Shown: positions 1-9,256 of the stretch, piece after piece
Layout: every line of letters begins with the position of its first letter
Numbering within the stretch: the first letter of the stretch is position 1
Origin: Pseudomonadota bacterium
Lineage (GTDB): Bacteria > Myxococcota_A > Polyangia > Polyangiales > Polyangiaceae
Reading direction: 5' to 3'
Length of the DNA stretch: 64,000 nt
Assembly (NCBI GenBank): GCA_023431345.1
Contig: JAEYWK010000115.1
Coordinates: 1-64,000 of the forward strand
The notes under the pieces: model-generated
The model's input: the letters and a program-made list of their open reading frames with translations, nothing else
Told to the model about the DNA's origin: nothing
The model's database searches: none
Program-made: the position numbers and the translations under genes

Positions 1-68
1 CGCGCGATCAACTTCTCCAGCGTCTTCCTGTCCGCGGCGCTCAGCTTCAAGTCTCCGCTTCGTTCCAT
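1..68 (-). CDS. N-terminal fragment of an unidentified protein (runs off the window)
   Basis: An ATG at 66-68 opens a frame that stays open to the window edge and gives about 22 residues beginning MERSGDLKLSAADRKTLEK. The LSxxxRxxLEKL pattern resembles the start of helix-turn-helix proteins, including IS630-type transposases, but the piece is too short to assign. It lies 41 nt downstream of the stop of the small lipoprotein on the same strand. No clear ribosome binding site precedes it. Confidence 0.35.
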   Translation of the reverse strand, partial: MERSGDLKLSAADRKTLEKLIA

Positions 69-109
69 GCACCGTTGGACGAAGCAAGCTTGCGGAAATT
101 GAACTCAAA

Positions 110-256
110 TCACATGCGGTGCACTAGATTGTCGAGCGCGCTGGATTCTCCGTCCGTGGTCGCCGTGCACGCCACGCTCGCGAGCCCCAACAGGCCCATC
201 AGCAACACGTGAGAGCTGCGGGCCACGCCCGCCGAAAGCCAGGTAGATTGCGTCAT
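110..256 (-). CDS. Small lipoprotein (48 aa), unknown function
   Basis: A 48-residue product with a basic N-region, a hydrophobic stretch (VLLMGLLGLASVA) and Cys at about residue 34, so it reads as a lipoprotein signal followed by only about 14 mature residues. The start at 254-256 is chosen because GAGGAG lies 9 nt upstream; a longer upstream extension of the same frame has no ribosome binding site. The lipobox (SVAC) is not ideal. Function is not recognisable. It is divergent from the aminotransferase gene. Confidence 0.5.
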   Translation of the reverse strand: MTQSTWLSAGVARSSHVLLMGLLGLASVACTATTDGESSALDNLVHRM

Positions 257-554
257 TGAATGTGTCTCCTCGAAACATGCAGTCATGACCGGTCGGGCTC
301 TCGAGCCATTCAAGGGCCAAACCGGTAATCGGAATAGGGATCGACCTTCCCCGCTCCCGTCGAGCCCGCGCTTCGCAATCTTCGTGCCCAGACGACGAGC
401 CGTGACTTCCCCGCGATCGCTGCCGAAGGCGTTGGCCAGGCAGGGCGCGCGCACTGAGTGCAGGTGTGCGCGCACTAGAAACGCCGATCGGCTCGAGCTC
501 GGCGTTCTAGCTGAGCGAAGTGACGAGCGGAGCGTGTATAGTGCGCGGCGCGCG

Positions 555-1724
555 ATGACCTCCGCGAAGATCGACACGAGTCATTTGATGGTAACGGCGC
601 GGCGACCGCCCGCGGTCATGAGCCGCGGCGAAGGCTCGTGGCTCGTGGACAGCGAGGGGCGTCGCTACCTCGACTTGGTACAGGGCTGGGCCGTCAATTG
701 TCTCGGCCATTGCCCGCCCGTCGTGCGCGAGGCGATCGCCCGGCAATCGGCTGAGCTACTGAACTGCGGGCCCGGCTTTTTCAACCAACGCGCCGCCGAA
801 GCTGCCTCCCTCATCGCCCATCACTGCTTCGGCGATCGCGTTTTTTTTACCAATAGCGGCGCCGAAGCCAACGAAGGTGCGATAAAGCTCGCTCGCAAGT
901 GGGGTCAACCGCGCGGCGCGTACGAGATCATCACCATGGAGGGCGGATTTCACGGTCGCACGCTCGCGACCATGTCGGCCACCGGCAAGCCGCAGTGGAA
1001 AGACCTGTTCGAGCCCAAGGTGCCGGGCTTCGTGAGGGTTCCCCTGAATGACCTCGCGGCCGTCGAGGCTTCGATCAACGCCAAGACGGTGGCGGTGCTG
1101 CTCGAGCCCATCCAAGGCGAAGCAGGCGTGCGGCCCGCGTCTACCCAGTTTTTGCGGGAGCTACGCGAGCTCACGAGGCAACGAGGGCTGCTGCTGATCG
1201 TGGACGAGATCCAGACCGGCGTGGGTCGCACCGGCGATCTCTGGGGCTACCAAGACAGCGGCATCGAGCCCGATGTGATGACGCTCGGTAAAGGCTTGGG
1301 CGGGGGCTTGCCTGCTGCCGCGCTCGTCACGAGGCAGGAGCTGTGTGTCTTCGAGCCGGGCGATCAGGGCGGCACCTTCAACGGCGGCGCGCTGATCGCG
1401 GCCGCGGTGCTAGCCGTCCTCGGAGCCGTCGCGGAGCCGAAGTTTCTCGCGCAGGTGCGAGCGCTGGGCGAGCATTTGGCGACGCGTTTGCGCGAGCTGT
1501 CGGCCCGACACGGCCACGGCGAAGTGCGCGGGCGCGGGCTCTTGTTGGCGCTCGAGCTCAAGCACGGTAGTGGCGCCGCCATCGCCCAAGCAGCTTTCGA
1601 GCGTGGCTTGCTCGTCAACGCTCCGCGCGAAGATGCGCTCCGCTTCATGCCCGCCCTCAACGTCACCGTCGACGAGCTGGATCAGGGAGTTGCCTTGCTC
1701 GACGAAGTGCTGGCCCTGCCCTGA
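555..1724 (+). CDS. argD: Acetylornithine-type aminotransferase (class III, PLP-dependent)
   Basis: The 389-residue product has the normal length for ArgD. It would convert N-acetylglutamate semialdehyde to N-acetylornithine in the cytoplasm, with glutamate as amino donor. Visible class III features are SGAEANEGAIKLAR (101-114, PLP phosphate contact), GGFHGRT (130-136), VDEIQ (217-221; Asp218 binds the pyridine nitrogen) and TLGKGLGGG, where Lys246 is the expected Schiff-base lysine. The ATG at 555 is chosen because it matches the family N-terminus; the frame is open further upstream but encodes Arg-rich non-family sequence. No other arg gene is adjacent, so succinylornithine, ornithine or another omega-aminotransferase specificity cannot be excluded. 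Confidence 0.85.
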   Translation: MTSAKIDTSHLMVTARRPPAVMSRGEGSWLVDSEGRRYLDLVQGWAVNCLGHCPPVVREAIARQSAELLNCGPGFFNQRAAEAASLIAHHCFGDRVFFTNSGAEANEGAIKLARKWGQPRGAYEIITMEGGFHGRTLATMSATGKPQWKDLFEPKVPGFVRVPLNDLAAVEASINAKTVAVLLEPIQGEAGVRPASTQFLRELRELTRQRGLLLIVDEIQTGVGRTGDLWGYQDSGIEPDVMTLGKGLGGGLPAAALVTRQELCVFEPGDQGGTFNGGALIAAAVLAVLGAVAEPKFLAQVRALGEHLATRLRELSARHGHGEVRGRGLLLALELKHGSGAAIAQAAFERGLLVNAPREDALRFMPALNVTVDELDQGVALLDEVLALP

Positions 1725-2047
1725 TGGATGGCTCACGAGCTGCCTGACCCCGAGCTGCGCGAGCTCAGCGGCTCGCACCCGTCACGAGGGGCGGAGGCGG
1801 AGCTTGGGGTGCGTCCGCGTGCGCTTACGTAGGCGGCGAGGCGCATGTGCCTGGAGTGCTCGGCCCTGGACGCGCACAAAATCGCAACCTTCTGGGGAAA
1901 AGACGCTTTCTCGGCTTAACAAGCGGTCCGCGCCGTGGCATCAAGAAGGTTAGGGCTCGTAGTGCGAGCCGCTGGCCCCGTGCTGGAAACGCAGCTGATG
2001 ACCAACCGGGTCTCGACTTCCTTCAGCGTCATGTCGTCGGCGATCTG
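1725..2047. other. Intergenic region, nothing recognised
   Basis: A 323-bp gap between the aminotransferase and the propeller lipoprotein, both on the + strand. I see no convincing gene, strong hairpin or repeat. It presumably contains the promoter of the lipoprotein gene. Confidence 0.4.
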
Positions 2048-5000
2048 ATGAGCGCCCATAAGCTACGAAAGATTGCGATTGTCTGGTTGGCGAGTGCGCT
2101 GGCGCTCGCTGGCGCTTGCTCGTCCGACGAGGACCGTGTCGGCTTGGTCGGCGACGGCTCGAAGCCGGACCGCACGCCGCCCGACGAGGTAGACGTCGAC
2201 CGCTGCGCGACTCCGCAAGAGGGCTGCAGCTGCCCCGAGGAGGGCGAGGTCGTCGAGTGCGGCAAGGTGACGCAGAAGTTCGACGACTACGTGACGTGCT
2301 CGATGGGGCACCGCACTTGCGAGGAGGGCGAGTGGGGCGAGTGCGTCGGTGAACGCCAGGTGCAGGAGGAAGACGGCGCACAGCGCTTTCGAATTCAGTC
2401 GCTCGGAACGGGCGCGGCCTGTCCGCCCGGCTTCGACGCGTGCGATCCCTACTGCCACAAGACGGAAGACTCGCCGGGCGGCCTGGGCCTGGGTGGCGCT
2501 TTCAGTGACTCCACGGATGGCCTCAAGCTGGCTCCGTCGGCGGCTATCGGTTGCGGCACGCTGACCGTCACGCCCTCCGCGACGACGATGACGGTCACCA
2601 AGCTTTCGCCGGTGACCGCGACGCCCATCACGTTGACCGCGAGCTTGAGCGGGAACTGCGTCGCGACGCCGTTCAACGTCGTCTGGACGATCGATCGCTT
2701 CGACCTCGCGCAAGTGACCGGCTCGACGAGCGCCAACGGCTCGCTCTCGGCGCTCCGCCCCATCAGCGGCGACGTCAAGGTCACGGCGTACGCGGTCGGC
2801 CTCTCGGGGACGGCAACCATATCGATCAAGGTCAACGTGCTCGAGGCGCCGACCACCGCTGCGACCGCCTTGCCCAACAAACGAGCGACCAACGCGCAGA
2901 TCACCGCGCTCGGCGGGGCCGGGGCCGGTAACAGCGTGACTTGGCTCTACCCCTACGCCGCGACCTTCTTCCCGCTCGGCCTGCCCGCGCCCATCTTGCA
3001 GTACTCGTATAGCTCCGGCGCCGGCGGCGCGGTGAAGGCCACGCTGCGCTATCCAGCCAACAGCACGGCCGCCGCCGCCAAGTTCAACTACTCGTTGATC
3101 GTCAAAGAAGAGAACACCGTCTCGCAAACGGCCGGCGTCGCCCTCAGCACGACCGCCCCCCAGATCACGATTCCGGCCGCGGCCTGGGCGGCCTACGAGC
3201 AATCTGCCCGCGGCGCGAACGCCGACCTGCTGGTCCAGCGCGTGAATGGCGCCGGCACGGTGGAGACGGAGACACGCCGCGCGATTCGCTTCGTGAACGA
3301 GCAGCTCAAGGGCACGGTGTACTACAACTCGTACAGCTCGCTCTTGGGTCCCGCCACGCCGACGGGCGCGGTGCTCAAAATCAGCCCTGGAGCGACCGAG
3401 CCGACGCTCGCGATCCAACCGTCGGGTAAGTGCACGGTCTGCCACAGCGTGAACCTCGACGGCTCCAAGATCATCGCGGCCGGTTACCGGCCTGCACCCG
3501 GCCTCGACTACTTCAACCAGTCACGTCGCTACAACATGAACGGCGGCACGCTGCCATCGCCGACGGTGCTCAACAGCTACAATGTCGCCAGCAACGACAC
3601 CGAGAACATCCCCGGCAATCGCTTCAATTTCGGCGGCGTCTGGGTCGACGGCGGACTTTACATGACCCACGGCGGCAACAGCGCGACGACCGGGTCGCCC
3701 GCGCCCTACGGCGATAAGAACTGGCGCGCGCCGCCCGATATCTCGCGCCTTTACGATCCCAACAACCCCAACACCGCGCTCAATGTTTCCGGTTGGAGCA
3801 ACATCTCGGCCGTCACGCCCAAGTTCTCTCCCGATGGGAGCAAGCTCGCCTTCGGTTTCTGGGGCGGGAACGGCTCGTACCTGGCTTGCTCGCCGTCGAA
3901 CTCCGGCTCCTGCTCGAACACGGGCCGGCTCGCGGCCGTGACCGGCGGCACCCGAATGGCCATCGCCGACTTCAATTGCTCGCCCGCACCGTGCCGGGCC
4001 AACTCCACCTTCAGCGTCACCAACGCGCGGGACCTCACGCCGGGCGTGACGCACAAGGTAGCGTGGCCGGCGATCAGCCCCGACAACGCCGTGGTCGTCT
4101 ATCAGCGCCAGTACCGTTCGTCGAAGGCGCTGCTGACCAACTGGTCGCCCAGCGACGTGAACACCGTGGCGGGTGCGCTCGCCGAGCTTTGGATCTCCAA
4201 GGTTCCCGCGACGAGCAGCACCACGGTCGTGCCGACCCAGCTCAAGGCGCTGAACGGACTGAACAGCACGGGCACGAGCTACCTGCCCACGCTGGCCCCG
4301 TACCACTCGGCCAACGCTTCGTTCACGATGAACCAGGCGGACTCCTGCGGCGTGACCGCGAACGCGACGGGCGTGAACGATTACCAGCTGAACTACCTCC
4401 CAGCGTTCAGCCCGACCGCCACCAGCGACCACCACTGGGTGGTGTTCACCTCGCGCCGCATGTACGGCAACATCGCCACCGACGACCCCTGGGACGCGGA
4501 GCCCGGCTTCGCGTGCAACTCGGGCGTGCCGCCCGCCAAGAAGCTGTGGATCGCCGCCATCGACAAGACCTGGACGGCGGGTAACGATCCCAGCCACCCC
4601 GCCTTCTATTTGCCCGGCCAAGAGCTGGAGGCCGGCAACTCCGACGGCTTCTGGGTGACCTCCGCTTGCGGCGCGACGGGGGCTTCATGCTCGAGCAGTG
4701 ACGACTGCTGCGGCGGTACGGGGGCCTCCCCGACGTCTCGCTGCGATGCTCTCAGCTCGACGTGCAAGCTGATCACGGCGTGCGGCCAAGCGGGCGCCAC
4801 TTGCCAGTCGTCGGGTGATTGCTGCAGCGGCCTCGTCTGCGGCGGCTCGGGCATGTGCACGAATCCGATCTACTACGCACAGCAGACGTACCAGCGCGAG
4901 TACGTCGCCTCTTGCCCGTCCGGAACCAAGGTTCTCTGGCGCGCGTTCGAGTGGCAAGCCACGATCCCGAATGGGACGTCGATTGGGCTCGCCGTGCAGA

Positions 5001-5242
5001 CGCGGAGCACCGCCCAGGCCGCCTATCAGCCCGCGATGCCGGTGGCGCTGACCACCATCACCGCTACCACCGCCACCTGGAAGTCCGGGCCGAAGACGGT
5101 GAGCCAAGTGCTCACTGAGGCCAGCGTTCCCTCCCTGGATCGCTTGCTCGTCTCGATGACCTTCAACCCCACGACGGGCGGTACCGCGACGCCGGAGCTA
5201 GACGCCTGGCGGATGATCTACGACTGTCAGCCGGGTGAATGA
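2048..5242 (+). CDS. Large lipoprotein with CXXCH motif, propeller-like region and Cys-knot repeats
   Basis: A 1064-residue exported protein. The signal (MSAHKLRK, hydrophobic core, lipobox LAGAC) predicts lipid anchoring. After a Cys-rich segment come Ig-like repeats, then a c-type heme motif, CTVCH, at residues 462-466. The next 400 residues contain repeated SPDGSKLAF- and SPDNAVVVY-like blades, as in WD40-like/PD40 or TolB-type propellers. Residues about 875-942 hold two Cys-rich knots of the pattern CxxxxDCCxG...C, common in myxobacterial surface proteins. The start at 2048 fits the signal peptide, although the frame is open upstream. Its stop nearly abuts the next lipoprotein gene, so the two are probably co-transcribed. 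Ligand and role are unknown; heme attachment is inferred only from the motif. Confidence 0.75.
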   Translation: MSAHKLRKIAIVWLASALALAGACSSDEDRVGLVGDGSKPDRTPPDEVDVDRCATPQEGCSCPEEGEVVECGKVTQKFDDYVTCSMGHRTCEEGEWGECVGERQVQEEDGAQRFRIQSLGTGAACPPGFDACDPYCHKTEDSPGGLGLGGAFSDSTDGLKLAPSAAIGCGTLTVTPSATTMTVTKLSPVTATPITLTASLSGNCVATPFNVVWTIDRFDLAQVTGSTSANGSLSALRPISGDVKVTAYAVGLSGTATISIKVNVLEAPTTAATALPNKRATNAQITALGGAGAGNSVTWLYPYAATFFPLGLPAPILQYSYSSGAGGAVKATLRYPANSTAAAAKFNYSLIVKEENTVSQTAGVALSTTAPQITIPAAAWAAYEQSARGANADLLVQRVNGAGTVETETRRAIRFVNEQLKGTVYYNSYSSLLGPATPTGAVLKISPGATEPTLAIQPSGKCTVCHSVNLDGSKIIAAGYRPAPGLDYFNQSRRYNMNGGTLPSPTVLNSYNVASNDTENIPGNRFNFGGVWVDGGLYMTHGGNSATTGSPAPYGDKNWRAPPDISRLYDPNNPNTALNVSGWSNISAVTPKFSPDGSKLAFGFWGGNGSYLACSPSNSGSCSNTGRLAAVTGGTRMAIADFNCSPAPCRANSTFSVTNARDLTPGVTHKVAWPAISPDNAVVVYQRQYRSSKALLTNWSPSDVNTVAGALAELWISKVPATSSTTVVPTQLKALNGLNSTGTSYLPTLAPYHSANASFTMNQADSCGVTANATGVNDYQLNYLPAFSPTATSDHHWVVFTSRRMYGNIATDDPWDAEPGFACNSGVPPAKKLWIAAIDKTWTAGNDPSHPAFYLPGQELEAGNSDGFWVTSACGATGASCSSSDDCCGGTGASPTSRCDALSSTCKLITACGQAGATCQSSGDCCSGLVCGGSGMCTNPIYYAQQTYQREYVASCPSGTKVLWRAFEWQATIPNGTSIGLAVQTRSTAQAAYQPAMPVALTTITATTATWKSGPKTVSQVLTEASVPSLDRLLVSMTFNPTTGGTATPELDAWRMIYDCQPGE

Positions 5243-5252
5243 ACGGCACCTC

Positions 5253-6401
5253 ATGCGCTCTCGCGGATCGGTCTCAGCCCCTGCCCTGCTCCTCGCGCTG
5301 ACGGTGGCGCTCGCGGCCGGCGCTTGCTCGTCGGACGAACGCCGCCCTGGGCCGATCGCCCAAGCCGGAGCTCCCCCCCGCGGCAGCGAAGGCGGCGACG
5401 GTGCGGGAGGTGAGCCGACAGCGGGCGCGGCGCCTGGAGCCGGTAATGGCGGGCACGCCGCTGTCGGCAATGCAGGCAACGCAGGCAACGGGGGCGCTTC
5501 CGGCGACACCAGCAGCGGCGGAACCGCCGGAGCCGCGGGCGACGTCGCGAGCGGAGGCGAGCCGCCGTTCGTGAACCCCGACGGGCCCTTCACAGGACCC
5601 GATCCGTTCCCGTGCGACTCGGACGCGGAGGAGATCGACGCGGACCTAGAAGCGCTTTGTGCGCCCAATACGACGTGGGGTGCGGAGAGCGAAGTAGCGT
5701 CGGCCGCAGAGGCCAGCGCGGCCTTCATCGGCGTCACCCCTGACGAGCGCACGCTGGTGTGGTCGGAAGCTGCGGGCTCGGAGCGAATCTACTTGGTTGC
5801 CGACCGGAGCACGGCGAGCGGGCCGTTCGGGGAGCCGCAGCTGCTCGACGACGTGACTGTGCTCGCGGTCAGCCCCGATGGCCTACGGCTCGCGGCCCTG
5901 TCGCCGGATCAGAGCGCGCTGTTCACGCTTTCGCGCAGCGACCGCTCGGGCGAGTTCGCTATCGAAGGCGAAGGTGAGTTCGTCGCCATCGACGACGAGG
6001 CGCGCGAAAACGGTTGGAGCTTCTCGAGCTGCGTCTTCTCCGCCGACGACCGCACGCTCTTCTACACCGCGGGCGCTCCCGACTCGAAGTACCTGCTGCG
6101 CGTCGCAGAGCGCGCGGACGACGGACCGTGGGCCACCGGAACGCTGATCGAGCGCTGCGAGCTCGAGGTTCACGGCAGCTACGGGCGATACCCGACAGGC
6201 GTCTCCGCGGACGGCCAAACCTTGTTCTTCTTCGACTCGTGGCGCGGCATCACGCGCGCGGCTTGGCGTGATCCGCAGACCTCCGCTTTCTCGTGGTTCG
6301 CGGACATCGGCAAGGTCTTCGCGGCGCAGCCGAACGCAGCCTGCGATCGCTTGTATTTCTCGAAGGGCGGCTCGGCCGTGCTCTCCGCGCCGGCCAACTG
6401 A
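5253..6401 (+). CDS. Propeller-like lipoprotein with Gly/Ala-rich linker
   Basis: A 382-residue lipoprotein. The N-terminus (basic residues, LLLALTVALAAGAC) is a lipoprotein signal. A linker of about 80 residues rich in Gly, Ala and Asn contains short NAGN repeats. The C-terminal 250 residues show repeated blades (TPDERTLVWSE, SPDGLRLAAL, SADDRTLFYT, SADGQTLFFF) typical of PD40/WD40-like propellers. It starts 10 nt after the stop of the preceding propeller lipoprotein; a GTG at 5235 overlapping that stop is an alternative start. It is likely the second gene of a two-gene operon that builds a cell-surface complex; the binding partner is unknown. Confidence 0.72.
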   Translation: MRSRGSVSAPALLLALTVALAAGACSSDERRPGPIAQAGAPPRGSEGGDGAGGEPTAGAAPGAGNGGHAAVGNAGNAGNGGASGDTSSGGTAGAAGDVASGGEPPFVNPDGPFTGPDPFPCDSDAEEIDADLEALCAPNTTWGAESEVASAAEASAAFIGVTPDERTLVWSEAAGSERIYLVADRSTASGPFGEPQLLDDVTVLAVSPDGLRLAALSPDQSALFTLSRSDRSGEFAIEGEGEFVAIDDEARENGWSFSSCVFSADDRTLFYTAGAPDSKYLLRVAERADDGPWATGTLIERCELEVHGSYGRYPTGVSADGQTLFFFDSWRGITRAAWRDPQTSAFSWFADIGKVFAAQPNAACDRLYFSKGGSAVLSAPAN

Positions 6402-6484
6402 CCGCCGGATTGTTACTTCCAGGGCAACAATCCCTCAGCGTCGCAGGGTATTGTCCCACGTGCGACGGTGGCCAATCTAGAGCC

Positions 6485-7420
6485 ATGTCTAGCGCCGTTC
6501 AAACCGTTGCCACGAGCTCCAGCCCCGTCTCAGCGCCTGTCGCGGTAGCTCCGCGCACGATCGATGCCGTCTACAACCCCCCGGGCCTGCACTGGGTGGG
6601 CGATGGCTTTCGCGTGCACGGCTACTTCTCGGTCATTCCCGAGGCCGTCCGCAAGCTCGATCCGTTCCTGATGCTCGACTACCACCCAGAGCATCACTAC
6701 GCCCCGACGTCGGAGCCGCGCGGCGTGGGCGTGCATCCGCATCGTGGCTTCGAGACCGTGACGCTCGCCTTTCAGGGCAGCGTCGCCCATCATGACAGCG
6801 CGGGCGGAGGCGGCGTGATCGGACCTGGCGACGTGCAGTGGATGACGGCGGCGTCCGGCGTACTGCACAAGGAGTATCACGAACGCAGCTACGCCGAGCG
6901 GGGCGGCCCTTTCCAGATGGCGCAGCTGTGGGTGAACTTGCCGCGCGCGCACAAGATGGATCCGCCACGCTACCAGCCGCTGCTCGCTGCGGAGATGGGT
7001 CTCGTCACCTTGCCTGACGCCGCGGGGACCGTGCGAGTGATCGCGGGGGAATACGCCGGCGTTCGGGGCCCCGCCCAGACGTTCTCCAAGGTGCAAATCT
7101 ATGACGTAGAGCTGCGCGCGCACGGCCGCGCTTCCTTCCGGTTTCCGGCAAGTGAGACGCTCGCGCTGCTCATCCTGAAGGGTGAAGCTCGCGTCAACGG
7201 TGGGCGCACGGTCAGCGCGGATCAGTTCGTCCTGTTCCGCCGCGAAGGCGAGGCGCTCGAGCTGGAAGCGACCGCTGACGCGCAAATCTTGCTGCTCAAT
7301 GGCGAGCCGCTCGAGGAGCCCATCGTTCAATACGGCCCCTTCGTGATGAATACGGACCGCGAGATCCGCGAAGCCATCGTCGACTACAGCAATGGCAAGT
7401 TCGGTCAGCTGGATGATTGA
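6485..7420 (+). CDS. Pirin family protein (bicupin)
   Basis: A 311-residue protein with the pirin N-terminal cupin: HPHRGFETV supplies metal ligands His84 and His86, and VLHKEYHE supplies His128 and Glu130, the HHHE set of pirins and YhhW-type quercetin dioxygenases. A second cupin follows (about 190-290), ending in the typical FVMNTxxEIxEAI...G signature. The first 25 residues are an unconserved Ser/Ala-rich extension. It is probably cytoplasmic. Members act as redox-sensing regulators or quercetinases; the substrate cannot be told from sequence. The gene stands alone and is followed by a strong hairpin. Confidence 0.88.
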   Translation: MSSAVQTVATSSSPVSAPVAVAPRTIDAVYNPPGLHWVGDGFRVHGYFSVIPEAVRKLDPFLMLDYHPEHHYAPTSEPRGVGVHPHRGFETVTLAFQGSVAHHDSAGGGGVIGPGDVQWMTAASGVLHKEYHERSYAERGGPFQMAQLWVNLPRAHKMDPPRYQPLLAAEMGLVTLPDAAGTVRVIAGEYAGVRGPAQTFSKVQIYDVELRAHGRASFRFPASETLALLILKGEARVNGGRTVSADQFVLFRREGEALELEATADAQILLLNGEPLEEPIVQYGPFVMNTDREIREAIVDYSNGKFGQLDD

Positions 7421-7429
7421 CTAAGACCA

Positions 7430-7473
7430 GCGAGCCGCGCCGCTCGAAGATGACCTTCATCGGCGCGGCTCGC
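7430..7473 (+). terminator. Hairpin after the pirin gene
   Basis: Perfect 12-bp inverted repeat: GCGAGCCGCGCC (7430-7441) and GGCGCGGCTCGC (7462-7473), with a 20-nt loop that can itself pair (GATGA/TCATC). It begins 10 nt after the pirin stop. There is no T-run, so it is either a Rho-independent-like barrier or a transcript-stabilising hairpin. Confidence 0.6.
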
Positions 7474-7696
7474 GTCGGCTGCGTCCGACGCCGGCGCCTA
7501 TCTGACGCGTCGTGCGAAGCGTCGCGCGTGTGACGCAGGTGTTTCATGGTTCGCTCCCAGGCAAGCGGTCCTGGTCCTGACGCTAGATTGTTGGTTCGCA
7601 TGCGCGAACGGGTCCTCCTGCTTCCCTACAAAATGCGCATTATCGCCGAGATTTGACGCTTGCGGCGCAGATCTCTCGCGCTAGCGTGGGCGCGTG

Positions 7697-9256
7697 ATGC
7701 AGCTGCCGGTGGAGCTTGGAGCGGTCATCGACGAGAAGTACCGCATCGACGCGTTCCTGGGCTCGGGCGCGATGAGCGTGATCGCGCTCGCGTTCCATCT
7801 CGAGCTCGAGCAGCAGGTGGCGATCAAGTTCTTGCACGCGCAAGGCTTCGATCCAGAGCAGACCGCGCAACGCTTCAAGCGTGAAGCGCGGGCCGGCGCG
7901 CGCATTCAGAGTGAGCACGTGGTGCGCGTGCTCGATGTCGGCGCGCTGCCCGACGGATGCCCTTACATCGTGATGGAGCATCTCAAGGGCAACGATCTGG
8001 GCCGTGAGCTCAGCGAGCGCGGTCGTCTACCTGCCACCGAGGTCGCAGGTTACATGCTCGAGGCGTGCGAAGCCCTCGCCGAGGCGCACGCGGCAGGCGT
8101 CGTGCACCGCGACCTCAAGCCGGAGAACCTGTTCCTCGCCGAGCGCTCGGACGGCGCGCGCATCCTCAAGCTGCTCGACTTCGGCATCTCCAAGTCCGTC
8201 ATGGCGAGCTCACTCACCGACTTGGCGCTCACGCGCACCGCGACGTTCATGGGCTCGCCGCTCTACATGTCGCCCGAGCAAATGCGCTCGTCGAGGAACG
8301 TCGACGCGCGCTCGGACATTTGGTCGTTGGGCGCGATCTTCTACGAGATGCTGAGCGGCCAGCTGCCCTTCAGCGCCGAATCCATCCCTGAGCTGTGCTT
8401 GGCCGTCATCGAGGAAAACCCCAAGCCGCTCACGGAGCTGGTCGCTGACTTGCCGCCGGAGCTGGACGCGATCGTGCGCCGTTGCTTGGAGAAGGATCGC
8501 GAGAAGCGCTACGCCACGGTCGCAGAGCTCGCGGTGGACCTGGCACCGTTCGCTCCCGCCGCGACCAGCACCGCCGAGCGCACGACCCGCATCCTCGCGC
8601 TTCCGAGCGCGCCGCTGGAATCGTCTGGCGGCGAGGTGACGCGCAGCCTGCGCCGCAGCCGCGTCGTCCGGCCGAGCTCCCCCACTTCGGCCACCTCTTC
8701 CGATTCGCTGGTGCCGACGAGTCGCCCCCGCACCGAGGCGGTTACCCTCACGCTCAACTCACCTGCTGCGCACCGCCGGACGCCGCTGCTATTCGCGGGC
8801 GGAGTCGCGCTGCTCGCGGCCGTTTGGTGGTTCGGACGGGAGCGGCCGGCGCTGTCGCAGGCGCCGATCGCCGCCGCGCCGCCCGCCGTGATCGACGCGC
8901 CGGTGCTGACGGCAGCCGTCACCGCCGAGCCACCCCCGGCTGCGTCCAGGGAGGCGCCGGCGTCGAAGGAGACCGCTCGGGCGAGCGGCCGCGAGAATGC
9001 GCGGGGCGGCGTCGGTTCGCCTCCAGCATCTCGCGCGTCCTCGCCTGCTCCCGACTCGCCTGCCTCCGCTTCGCGCAGCGCCGCTTCGCGCAGCGCCGCT
9101 TCGCGCAGTGCCGCTTCCGTTTCGCCCATTTCCGCTTCGCCCATTTCCGCTTCGCCCATCTCCGCTTCGCCGGCTCCCGCCTCGAAGGCGGAGGCGCCGC
9201 CGGCGCCGAGCGCGGGCACCGCCTGGGATCCGTCCGCCTTTGGAGGCCGCTATTAA
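7697..9256 (+). CDS. Membrane Ser/Thr protein kinase (Pkn-type)
   Basis: A 519-residue Hanks-type kinase. The kinase domain (about 15-285) has a Gly-loop GSGAMSV (22-28), VAIK Lys44, HRDLKPEN (137-144, catalytic Asp139), DFGIS (161-165) and SPEQ (192-195), so it should be active. A Ser/Thr-rich juxtamembrane segment leads to a single membrane helix (362-380) and an extracytoplasmic tail of about 140 residues made of Ala/Ser/Pro repeats without a recognisable sensor domain. A GTG immediately before the ATG (7694) is an alternative start. The 3' end overlaps the next lipoprotein gene, making this the first gene of a four-gene overlapping unit that probably senses or organises the envelope. Confidence 0.9.
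   Translation: MQLPVELGAVIDEKYRIDAFLGSGAMSVIALAFHLELEQQVAIKFLHAQGFDPEQTAQRFKREARAGARIQSEHVVRVLDVGALPDGCPYIVMEHLKGNDLGRELSERGRLPATEVAGYMLEACEALAEAHAAGVVHRDLKPENLFLAERSDGARILKLLDFGISKSVMASSLTDLALTRTATFMGSPLYMSPEQMRSSRNVDARSDIWSLGAIFYEMLSGQLPFSAESIPELCLAVIEENPKPLTELVADLPPELDAIVRRCLEKDREKRYATVAELAVDLAPFAPAATSTAERTTRILALPSAPLESSGGEVTRSLRRSRVVRPSSPTSATSSDSLVPTSRPRTEAVTLTLNSPAAHRRTPLLFAGGVALLAAVWWFGRERPALSQAPIAAAPPAVIDAPVLTAAVTAEPPPAASREAPASKETARASGRENARGGVGSPPASRASSPAPDSPASASRSAASRSAASRSAASVSPISASPISASPISASPAPASKAEAPPAPSAGTAWDPSAFGGRY
9068..9165 (+). repeat. In-frame 15-bp tandem repeats in the kinase tail
   Basis: Three copies of a 15-bp unit (GCTTCGCGCAGCGCC, 9068-9112, the third with one change), then, after 8 nt, three copies of another (TTCGCCCATTTCCGC, 9121-9165). 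They encode SAASR- and ISASP-type repeats in the extracytoplasmic Ser/Ala tail. The multiples of three suggest slippage-driven length variation without frameshift. Confidence 0.85.

Noticed and set aside
2063..3445. 460-codon antisense frame opposite the large lipoprotein gene
   Set aside because: Arg/Gly-rich translation without domains, typical of antisense frames in high-GC genes. The + strand frame has a signal peptide and recognisable repeats.
7296..7601. Minus-strand frame downstream of the pirin gene
   Set aside because: Largely antisense to pirin and the hairpin; Arg/His-rich with no domain.
8997..9239. Upstream ATG extension of the secreted-repeat lipoprotein
   Set aside because: It would overlap the kinase by 260 bp and place an Arg/Pro repeat stretch ahead of the signal peptide. 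That stretch is just the kinase tail repeats read in another frame.
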